Below are positions 21,675 through 33,600 of a stretch of 64,000 bases of DNA, piece after piece. A model generated the notes under the pieces. It did not search any database. It saw nothing but the letters and a program-made list of their open reading frames with translations, and was not told the origin of the DNA. The DNA lies in NCBI GenBank assembly GCA_964030785.1, contig OZ034972.1:15137231-15201230 (forward strand). The letters run 5' to 3'. Each line of letters begins with the position of its first letter. Within the stretch, counting starts at the first letter, position 1. Origin of the DNA: Siderastrea siderea (Eukaryota > Cnidaria > Anthozoa > Scleractinia > Rhizangiidae). Position numbers and translations under genes: made by a program.

Positions 21675-24600
21675 CTGATAAGCGAAACACAGCACAAAAT
21701 AATTAGTTCACAAATTTATTTTGCAGTTCCAAAAAATCACCACTGAGCACTATGGGAATTTCTTACAAGTTACTAAGGTTTTTTACCGTTTGTTCAACAC
21801 GTGAGCAGCTCCTGAGGTAAGCAATGCCTCTTCCTTGTGGTGACCCTGTAGCAACACAGCGGAGAGCAGCAGGAAGAACATTCTTAGGAATGGTGAAGAT
21901 CAACTGACCCCAGAGGAGCTCTGTGAAGCCAAGAAACAGACACCACATCCACTGATCCCAGTCCATCCCGGCCACATGGAATGCCGTGTCAAAAAACTGC
22001 ACCATGATGATCTAGAGAAAATGCAAATACAAAAATTAAAAAAAAGCAAAGTTATTTCTTGACAAATGAACACGGCAAGAACATCGGATTAATGTAAACA
22101 ATTTACAGGCACTTCATTCTGTCATCTAACTGTGATAGGAACAAAAAATAAACACAAAACGATGGAGAGGTGGTGAACGACGAACAACGAGGGTAATCAG
22201 GTTGCAAACAAAGCCACTTGTCTATTGTTGTAACGTTATTAAATAGAAAACTGGCGAAATGAAAGTACCACTGCCACGGAAAACCACCTTTAAACAGTAT
22301 CCACCCAGATAATTCACAGGAGGTCATCAGGACCTGTGGATAGGGCATGGGTGACCACCATTACCCTCCCCTTAATATGTGGCTACACTGCTTGAAGGTA
22401 ACCCTATTTTGCAAATTTCTATCCTAGATCCTTCAGCTCAACTTTTCCCGCAGTTTTGGAGAACCCAAAGCAGTCTAGCAAAATAGACAGTCAGAAGCAT
22501 TCACCATGGCTCCAAAAGTTAGCAAATGCTTCACTGAAAATCTCCAGGGCAAAGAGAGAGCAATCAGCATATACTGAGAAACAGAAAAGCACTTACCTGC
22601 ATGACAGCTTGACCAACCCAGATGATCAGGAAAGCATAGTTTTTGTGGATTCCAGTAAACACGTTTCTTTCTTGCAGCATTCTTGCGTTGATCTCATTAA
22701 ACAGCTGCATGAACACAAATGTTGTGAACACTATAGATGTGTGCTGTGTAGGCAAGCAGAACGTGTCTGAATGAAAGCCATCCACAATGTCAAACAGTTC
22801 ACCTCCCTTGAAAATCAACACAAACATGACAATCAGCTGGTAGATACTGTGGCCAATCACATTGCGGAGTAAGGTACGTGAGATCAGAGGCTTGTGACGG
22901 CCGTACGGCTTGTACTTGAGCAGGTCGTCAATTGGGATATCTCTTGTCAAAGCAAAGCAGGCCAGTGTATCCATTATGAGATTAATCCATAACAGCTGTG
23001 TAGCTACCAGTGGACTTCTCTACAGAAATAAAACAACACAATCCAGTTACCAACATTGCAAGATCATGGGCCCGCAAGATCATGGGCCCGCAAGATCATG
23101 GGCTCAATTCCCATTCAAGCCTTAACCTTATTCAGACCGGGAGGGAGGGCGGGGAGGGCAATTGCACCCACACTGACTTTGGAGGTTTCTAACTTTTTTC
23201 ATAAGCAAGGTTAACCCACCAAACTTGGTGACTTTTCCTAAAATTTATCTGGCAATAATTTGGCATAGCAAGGGCTTGTCCATCAAGTTTGACGTTACCA
23301 TGGCAACCACTTTTTGACAAGCTGTTTTTTCAGAATTTTAAATTTTCACCTTTTCGTTGAAAAATTATAACTTTTCTGAAGTTTTACATTTTTATATCAT
23401 TTTCTTGTTGTTTTATCAATTTCTGTTACTTTTCTGTTAATTTTGGCAATTTTTAAAGGTTCTGCAAAAATCAAGAAATCCAAGATGGCCACCTTTAGAA
23501 CCTGATGTAATTGTTACATCATATCATGTCATCAGCTTATGCTGCAGACCTTAAAGGTAGCCTTTTGGATGTACTATCTGCCCTCCAAGTTTTGTTGACA
23601 TAGCTTCAACATTCTCGGAGTTAAGAGCTGGGGGCCGAATCAGCCCCACAGACCCAGAAGACCCAAAAAAGCCTGGTCTGAATAGGGTTAAGTTGCTAAA
23701 TTACGAAGTAATTAGTAAGATATCATTCATCCACAGTTCACATATTTGACTATTTGACATATTCAGTTTCAATTAACATCCTATTAGAGAGGCAATGTAT
23801 GAGATACCTGGAAAAAATTTAATTTTACACAATGGGAAGAACTGAACAATGCATAGCCTCACCAGCATATAAAAGTGCTAACATGGCAGCATGCACTGAA
23901 ACCCTGAAAACTGGAGCATCCTGGAACACCATGGAAAACACAAGATCACAGACTAAAGCTAACCATGTGGGGAATTTTAACAGGCCTACACAGGCCTAAT
24001 TTAGTTCTTAGTTGGTTGGTATTTCAGTGTTCCCTGATGTTCTGGGTACCTTTGGGATGTTCCAATCACATACCCAGAGTCCTCAGGCTTTTTGGTCAGC
24101 GGGATGGTCACCAGGAAAGACTCTGGGGTACTGCAATTTTACCACAGAAATCCTGCGGTTACTGATTTTTGGTTTTGTTACAGTAAACAGCAAGTCAAAG
24201 CACAAATTATTTCTTCCCTACACCAGAGTCTCTCTTGGTGACCACATGATAACCAAGAATCCTGAGGACTCTGGCTACAAGATTTGGGAAGTTCCTGAGT
24301 TCCTGGTTGGAGTACGCATCCAACATGGCAGCTGCTATTAATCAATTGATCTTACCACAACCAGCCCAAGAATGAATGCGATTAGGAGAACTTATCACAC
24401 CAGAGTTAACATGCCCTACTCTCTACAATGTTGTGGTTTCTTTAGTGTGACAACCTTGCCACTTAGTGACAAGATCACATGATTTGAGACAAGGATTTGT
24501 CTGCACAGCCAGCATTAACTCACATGTTATTTTAAGACCCTAACTAGTGGTCCACCCCAGACTCCCACATGAGACCTCATGCTCTACATTGTGTTGCCCT

Positions 24601-27600
24601 ATAAAGTAAGCCAACAAGGTGGGATTAAATGGCAATGGAAAGAATAACAAAAATTATAGAACTCAGAACATTATTGAGGAATGTCTCACCCCAACAGTGC
24701 AAGCTCCAATGATCACAACAATAACAGCAACCCAACACACAGTGAACTGAAACTGTAAGAACTTGAGGATGGTGTGGTAAATATGGCGTCCCCACTTAAT
24801 GGCATTCACAATGCTGTTGAAGTCATCATTCAAAAGAATCACATCAGAGGCTTCCTTAGCTATATCTGTTCCTGCCACTCCCTAAAAGGTAAAGATAGCA
24901 TAGAAACTGTCAGTGCAAAAGTTCGTTAAGGTTTCAAAAAGAACATATCAGTGCAATACAAACAGCCTAATAAAATAATGTCCAGAAATAAACGGTGTAT
25001 TGAAAAAGGGCTTAGATCTGGATGTCGTGGTACAAATGAGAATATTGTGCATTTTATCGTCAAATCTTCAGAATTCAAGCACATCACTTGGTTGCAGTGA
25101 TGAGATTCCAAGCATCCCTCATGGATATGTGACAGACAGCCATTCACCAGGCCCCAGTTGTTCAAAAGTTGGATAGAGCTATCCACCGGATAAATCTCTA
25201 TCCAGTGGATAACGCAATTGGTTTCCCTAACACTTATCCACTGGATAGTGATTTATCCGGTGGATAGCGCTATCCAACTTTTGAACAACTGGGACCAGGG
25301 CTCTTGTACCCTGTGTTCCTTGCTAGGATAGTGCCAGTTCCTACACATCCACAGTTCCTTTTGCAGTTTAGGATGCCTTACACAGTGCCCCACATGCTTA
25401 AGCTGCCTATGTCTCATTAGAGATCCAGAGATCTCTAGAGAGAAGCCAGTTGTTCATGGCAGGTTTACATTACGGTTTTGCGCCCCATGAAACACGTTGA
25501 TCGAACATGCAAATTAGCTTCCAAAAAAACGTACAGGGCATGTGTAACAAGATGCACAACTGTCAATCATTCAAGTCCCAAGTGTATATCAATGTCATAA
25601 CCATTGTTTCTGCTCTCAGCGTTCGAATCATTGACCTATTCATTGAGGAACAATGCCCGTAATTAGGAAAGCCATCGCAGTTTAACCTCTATTGTTAAAA
25701 ATAATTCACACCTTCAGGAAATTAAAATAAACGTGAAGCAGTATGAACATGTTGTGTGAAGTCCGTAGATTTTTAAAATGGGTTATAATAAACGGATAAA
25801 CTATTAGGTAAACAGGCAAACAGTCGATCACTTATTAAAACGCAGCCAAAAGTAACTGAACAGCTGGCAAAGCATTCTATGTAATTGTAATTGGTTCAGA
25901 ATGTCTAAAAAATTTTCTTTATCTTTTCGTCAAAATCCTTTAGGTATCCAAATACTTGACGGCAAATTAAACCAGACATTGCAAGCGAAGATTTGAGCGA
26001 ACTGAAACAGTGACTTTCGAAAACTACAGAAAGTCTGACACGCTCACACTGCCAGATATCTAACTAACAGGCCACTTTATTCTCTCGTGATTCTGACAAC
26101 AACAAAACTCAAGTACTTTCTGACATGTGCCATTGAGCGGTGTTTAACAGTCCTGTCTTTCCTTTCTACGGCGCGTTATTGAATACTAGAGAAAAGCTTT
26201 ATTTGTCTACGTAGCTAAACACACACGCACTGAGCTAGCCCAACCACGTGCACGCGGGACTCAGCCTCCACAAAAACTCGAATTATCAAGACCTCTCTCT
26301 TTTTTTAATACTGTACGCGAACACGTAAATAAAATTCTTCCTTTAAACAGACAACAGCAGATGGTCGATGTCTGTGTAGATTTCCACAAGACTCGTGTAA
26401 GCTTAAGTGTATTCCCACGCGGCGGTCGCTCGAAGTTTTCTTTGTAATAAAAGAAATATTTTTCGCACGTTTCTGGTTGAGCAATTTTCATTTCCTCTAC
26501 AGCCATCATTAATCGAAAGTGAGAGCATTTTTCGCACATTTCCACAATAGCAATTACTCCTATTGTCTTTTCACGGACGGGAAGGACAGCCCTATAAATC
26601 CCTTTTGGGAATACTCGGTTTTGAAGTCAAAGAGAACCGAAAATGGCGGCGTGCTTTGTGAGCGCGCACAGCATCATGGATACCCCACATTTTTCGGGCG
26701 ACACAGTTCACGGGCGTGAAACCGTAATGAGGGTGACCCAGGGTCAGCATCAACTTTCCACCCAGTTTTATTGCTCAGTGACGCAGATTCCTGTAAAGCT
26801 GTTTCGCCCCACATTTTGGCTTTAGCTCCTTGCATCCTTTCACTAAAACTTAGCAGTGGAAATGCTTTTAAATAAGAGAAAGAGCAACCATGTTAACCAT
26901 GGTCAACTTTTAATCCTGGGTTACCATTAACCAACTTTGGGACAACCAAGCCCAAGGCTTAAAAGCAGAGGGAATTACTAATGACTCAAACAGACACTTG
27001 TGGGCTTACATTTGGGAAAAGGTGCCCATCTTTTATTATCATTGTCATTGTTGGTCACCGATTACAACCAGGGTTCCTTGCTAGGAATTGCATGACATCA
27101 TATTATTTGCAAGACTGATTGGGGGGGGGGGGGGTGGGGAATGAGCCTAAAAAACTGAGAAGGTTCATGGACACCCCACTGTTTATTTTGACAGAACATC
27201 TGTTCTGAATGCCTAAATTGCCTTAAAAATGGATTTAATTGTGATAAAAAAGCTAGAGTTTTCTTCAAAGAAAAGTCACATCAAACTATCATAACAATGA
27301 TTCGTATTCATGAATTTCTATTGCTTTTGAATTGTCTCATTGGGTGCCCCTGGAGGTTGGCTCACATGTGGAGTTACTGAGTGAAAAACAATACTTACCA
27401 TAGTGAATCCAACATCAGCCATTCTTAAAACAGGTCCATCATGAGCCCCCGAGCCTGTCACAGCTACAATCTCTCCAGCGGGTTTTACGTGACTTTCCAT
27501 CATACCCTTCACTAGTGTGTACTTATCAAATGGCCTGCAGCGTGCAAGGACGCACAGTTTAGGCCACATGGCATTGAACCGGTCAGTATTAATCTGTAAT

Positions 27601-30600
27601 GAAAAACAGATGAGTTTTAAATACTGCCGTAAATTCACATTTTAGATGTAAGGTAAGCAACTACAACAAAGGAGTCTTTCTATTACAGGAGAGGAGTCTT
27701 TGATTTATCTCTTGGTTTATACAAACTGACCTGTAGCTTCCTTTGTTCAGTTTCGTTTTAATAAGTTGTAGTCTTTATACCAGAATAAATTACAGTGAGC
27801 TTGCCTACAATCTCCTTCAGAAGACTCACGACACTTCCACAGGTTTTCCGTTTTATAGCTGAATTTGGTGATAATCCCCTTCCCCCTATGCAGTGTTGTT
27901 TTACATACGTGAAAGAGTGTTCTGTGAAAAACAACATTGTTTTTTGAGAGGATGGGGGAATGGCCAGATTGCTAGAGGCAAAACTGAGCAGAATTTTTGA
28001 TATTTTGTGAACTGAATGCAAAAAGGAAAGATTTATCAAGGCATCCCAAGGACTTGTGACGATGATCGTAAATTAAAGTGATCTGCACGGTAGTGTTGGA
28101 ACTGGCATAAACTCTTTTATTAGTTCTTGACAACTTTTTGACATCTTTTTGACCACTTTTTGTTGGCTTCCGTTTTAAAGAACCAATCAAATCCAAAAGT
28201 ATGACAATAGTAAGCATGAACATTATAGAATTGCGCCCATTGAAACACACCGGCCATAAAAAGTGGAGTACCAATGACGTTTTGCACATCCACAAAGGGT
28301 ACTGCTCCTTGTGGTCCTTTTAAATTTCAGTATGAATATGCTCAAGAGTATTGGGCTATTGTTTGCTTAAGACAAAAGAAACTGAATAGAGGCAATAAAC
28401 AATGGCATTGAATTGCAAGTTTCAGTTGCATGGATTCAGTTTGTGATTACTTACTCGAATTCAGTTCATATAGTTGACAACCTTTGAAAACTCTCACTTC
28501 TAATGTAAGAAATGCATCTGAGAAAGCACATTTTGTATCACTTTGTTTGTGGTAGTTTGTTTATGTTGTGTATATGCAAATTAGTTTCACTTCGTGGGAA
28601 GGTACTATCCCCTTTTTAGTGCAATTTCCCCCTGAACTAATTCTAGTACAATTTTTGTTCTAATAAAGAACTTAAATTTCTATCACCAAATGTTCAAGAA
28701 AAGTTTTATTTCAGCAATATAGGTGAAACAAATTAGCTTGACCTTTGATTCTCCTTCTATTGTCCTTCAATCAATTCATACGTTCTACTGATTTTCAACC
28801 AAACAATACCCAAACACAAAGAAGTTCCACGATTAACAGAAAAAGTAGAGCTCATTTGCATTAGAGGTTGACACGTTCAATGGGCGCGGCACTGTAATAA
28901 GGACTTTTTGCGATACAGAAAATCTCAAACGCTGTTCTGTTAGGCACCAGCAGGGTTAGTTGTATTGATAAAGCAAACATAAAGAATTTTTTTCAACTGA
29001 AAGACGTTTTTCTGCAAGTTGTTTGTGTCAGTTGCAAGATTGTTTGTCTAGTAGATTCCTCTTCAGATTCCTCTCATAGTTTGTAAAATTAGAAATTTTG
29101 GTCACAATATAACAAAAACAATTTTTCATGATAGAAACAAAACTGAAAACTGCTTTATTCAGTGAAAGCTACGGATGAAGATTTTTGTGGAGAATTTGTT
29201 GTAGTTTTGCTGTTGTTGTTTAATTTCTGTCAGGTTGCTGTTTGCATGAGCAAACTATTTAATGTCGAAATTATATTCTAAAATTTTCAGTATAAAAAGG
29301 AGTTTGCCAGGGAACCTACCAAGACAACTTTAACTAACACGATGCAAATGTCCAACTGAAGCAAACAAGATGTTTGCAGCAGTTCACATTCACTGTTAAA
29401 ATAGGCCTTAACTGTGAAAATCTATCAGTAACTTGGTGAGTGGTACAGTTATTTTTGTATTGTTCAATAAAGAAGCAGTAGTTACCTTTCTATCAGGATC
29501 TCTTATGTACGAATTGAATTCCTCACCAACATACACAAGGCTTTCCTCATTTGGTCTGATGATTCCACATTTGACTGCCACAGACCTAGCAGTGATAACA
29601 TTATCACCAGTCACCATTCGCACAGTAATCCCAGCCTTCTGACATGTCCGTATTGCATCTGGAACCTTACAAAGCAAATGTAATTATAATTATTCTGAAA
29701 AAAGTTGCTAAAATGCCTCAAATTTCAAGGGTTTTCCTGCTTTGAGTTAAATGAAATGGAACTGCATTTTACCAATTTACACACCAAAAAGATAGTTAAT
29801 TAAAAAATAAAATGGCGCCATAGTGTTGATTATAGCTTTTACAATATTTAAGAACATGCCTATTAGGGCCATTCCACCATTACGGACATTACATTCAGAC
29901 AACATTTTTCAACTTAGGACTTCTGCTGTGCACACATCATGGCCAGTTTTGCTATTTGCTGTTAAACACAATGTACTTTAGAGACCTCTCTTATTTGGTA
30001 AAAACAAATTTTGAGTTTTTATTCTTAGCTACCTGTATCTGTGATTGAAAGGTCTCTTACAGACATATTGCAACTAAAACAACAACCAATTTGAATTCTA
30101 ACTTTTAAAGGTAAATTCGTGTGATCTGTGAGATGTTTTCAAGGGACAACTATTTTATGATGATTGGTGTTGTCAAAGTCTCTTAATAATGAAGTTAATT
30201 TTCACCACGTTTATTCTGTTTTGTACAATTTGTGAAATTGTTGTGTTACAGACATTACACAAAACATTAAGGACATTACCTGCTGTGAATTTGACTATCA
30301 AAATAACATACTAAAATGTACCTTGTACATCTATTTTGGTTTATTTGTACTTTAACTGACTGGATCCCTTCTAAGATTATAACAAAAAGTTGTAAACCTT
30401 TTTAAGTTCTCCTTGATAGACATCTGATATTTTTGTGACAATTCAGGCAGTCCTACATGGATTAACTAACCAGAGTTTTTCAGGTTTTTCCAGTTTATTC
30501 GTCTCTTGGACAAAAAACAAGCAAAAAATCTCTGGGATTAAATTTGTTTTCCACTAACTTTTGTAGTTATCTTATTCAGGTCCCCTAGAATACTTTTATT

Positions 30601-33600
30601 TCATTTTTATGCTCTTTTTCATGATGGTTGTTACGGACGTTACGTTACGGACATTACACATCTTTTAGCTGTTTTTCTAACTAACAAAGTTAGTTGAAAT
30701 AAAATAATGAAGGCTGAGATGATTCCCTGAATGAACTAAAAGAGCAGCAGAAGTGATATAACCAGCAGACTTAAATCCTGCTCAAGACAGGAAAAAAAGG
30801 ACATTTTTGTTACTGACATTAAAAAATGAGCACACAGATTTCAACCAGTTAAAAGTCTGAAAGTATTAACCAAAAGCTGGAATTATCACACATTAGTGAC
30901 AACTAGGCTTAAGAGCTACTAACATATCAGTGTCAGTGCTCTGGATCAATTGTGGTCTGTTCACAATTTTCTCATGAAGTTCTGTCTTTGGCCCTTCTGT
31001 TTTCTATGTTTTTTGAGTTACGAAGTGCTAGACCCCCCACCGAATGTAAATGGCTAGAACGTAACGCAACATACATGATTTTGAATACACTGTTTAGTCA
31101 CTTTGATGGCGTAGAATTTACTCAAGAGAAATTGATTTGAAAAATTACCATTTTTTCACCTTTCACGTGGAATGGCCCATTAGGACATTTTCAAGCAATC
31201 ATGCGGCATCCCCTGAGAAACACATAACACTTGGCTAATAATGCCTGGGACCTGCCAACACACTAACAATATTAAAAACAAATTATACATTATGGTACTA
31301 AAAGCATGAAACCTGTTCTCTGACAGGATCCTCTATGCCCACAATTCCCTGGAGTGTCAGCTGTGATAGAATTTCTCTCTCCCTCTTCTCCAAAAGTTTT
31401 TCACCATCTGAAAGAGTCAAGGAGTCAAGCCCAATTAATGGTTACTGACATCTCATTTGTGTTGTTTTTGTTATTCATCAGATAACGATGGCATTATAAG
31501 TATGGTGCCTATAACTCGTATGGCAATAAACAGTATATCTTCACACCAGCATGTAAAGATGTCTCACCAAGAAAGCTGCCACTGGTTGATTATTTTATAA
31601 TATCATCTTACCCACCCTACCCAGGAAATACAGGTTTTATTGCACGATAACTCTTCAATGACCTAAAGTTGGTGAAGAGATAAATGATTGAGATGTCTTA
31701 TGTGGTCATCACAGCCATCTGAAAATCCAACCATTTTATTTAGCATTTATTCCTGACCACGAAAATAATTGAGTTGAGTATCAGCCCCACATGCACGAGT
31801 TGTGAGTTTATAAGATGCAACAAGAACAAGTGTAAAAATTGTTTTATCATTCAGACAACCCCAGGATCACAAGAAACTCTTCCATCAAAAGATGGATACT
31901 TTTTGCCATTTTTGGGAAACCGATCTACTCCCAATAGCCAATCAGAGTGAGCACTTGTTCATATCCAAGGGATGTCTATATGTTAGCCAGCTAGGAGACA
32001 ATTCCAATTTTGTGTCCAATTAATAAGAATGACTCAGAATCACACAACATTAAGTTACCCTCACCTGAAGGAGAGATGACCTTTGTGGTTAGACAGAGTA
32101 TGCGTAGCCCCTCCTTTTGCCAGGGGTCAATCAGATCCCTTGAAAGATTCTCCGCCTCTTCTTTGGTAAACTCTTTCACCTCTCCTGTCATCCCCACAAC
32201 AGACGTGCACAGTTCCAGCACTACCTCTGCAGCTCCCTTGCAGTACAGCTTGATTCCTCCCTCCCCATCATCTATAATAGTGGTCATGCATTTGCGATCA
32301 GGGGTGAATTCAAACACCCTGAGTAGTTTGTCTTCAGGGTAGTCATCCCTCCAGGTCTGGTAGTACTCTCCAAACTCAAACAGGTACTGCAACAGAGCAG
32401 CGTCTGTTCTGTTTCCACCCTGCTTTGGTATCATGTCTTCTCCTTCTTGCTAAAAAACAAATTAAGACATCTAACATCATATCACCATAGTTTGAACAAA
32501 GCTGCTGAGTTGACAGTGCATTCAATTCTTTGCTGTGTAAACAAGACTGATCATGAGGTTAACGCATTGATATGCGGGTGATTTAGATGTTAAAGTCACT
32601 TTCAGATCTACACAAAGGGTGTGCAAAGTACAAACTTGGAATCACCTGAGAAAAGTAAGTACTAGGCAATGTATCAGGAATCTCCTATTTTACTTTTTCA
32701 AAACAAAACTGGATTGGTCTGGTGATGGGAAATGAAACAATTTACTGGGATGGCCTAACAGCTGCTTCATGATAATTCTAATTTAGACAGTTGTTTGACT
32801 GACTCTCCTCTGACAGTTTTCTCTCAGGATCAAATAGTTTTATTGAATAAAGCAATTTTCCCATCTGTTGCCATAGTTTCACTGAAAGGTGTCATTTTCA
32901 GCTGAATAAATAATGAACAAATTCTGTCTTAAATTCTTAAAAAATTTCAAGAAAAATGTTTAAACCAACCTAACTACATGTAGGGTCTGGTTAGGGTTTT
33001 AACTGTTGTGTAACAGTTCATAAGCTTAACTTTGATGAAAATACACCCATAAAATTCACAGTATGTTGTTCAGTGAACTGTATTGTCACGGTAGTAAGCG
33101 GAACAGTTTATTGAATCTTTCAGTTGGTATTTCCTGCTTGTATTTTTAATTGTCTACCAAGTCCAAATTTACTGACAGAATTGTCACAGCATCTGCCACC
33201 CTTGGCATAGTATGGAGAGAGAATGTTTGGTGACAAACAACTGATAATATTTAACTTGTCAATGTTGGACCAGACAAAATCACCCTGGAGCAATGGATTA
33301 TAAGGCTAGGGATATTTGAAACTTATATTATTAAAACACCTTTTTAAATTTAATCTTTTCACTTTAAGTGCTTGTAATATTTTATGATGTGTTTCCCAGG
33401 AAACAAATTTCTTCTTAAGCATTACTGGCATTACACCTGAACAACGTATTTTTTTACCTGAGGCATCAAAAGAATATATTCATTATTTATAGTAAACATT
33501 TTTGGAAGAGAGCAGCTTTAACATTAACCAGTTACATGGTAATTCAAAATCTAGAAAAACAGTTCATTTTGAAAATATTTTAAAGTTACTGGCAGTGGTA

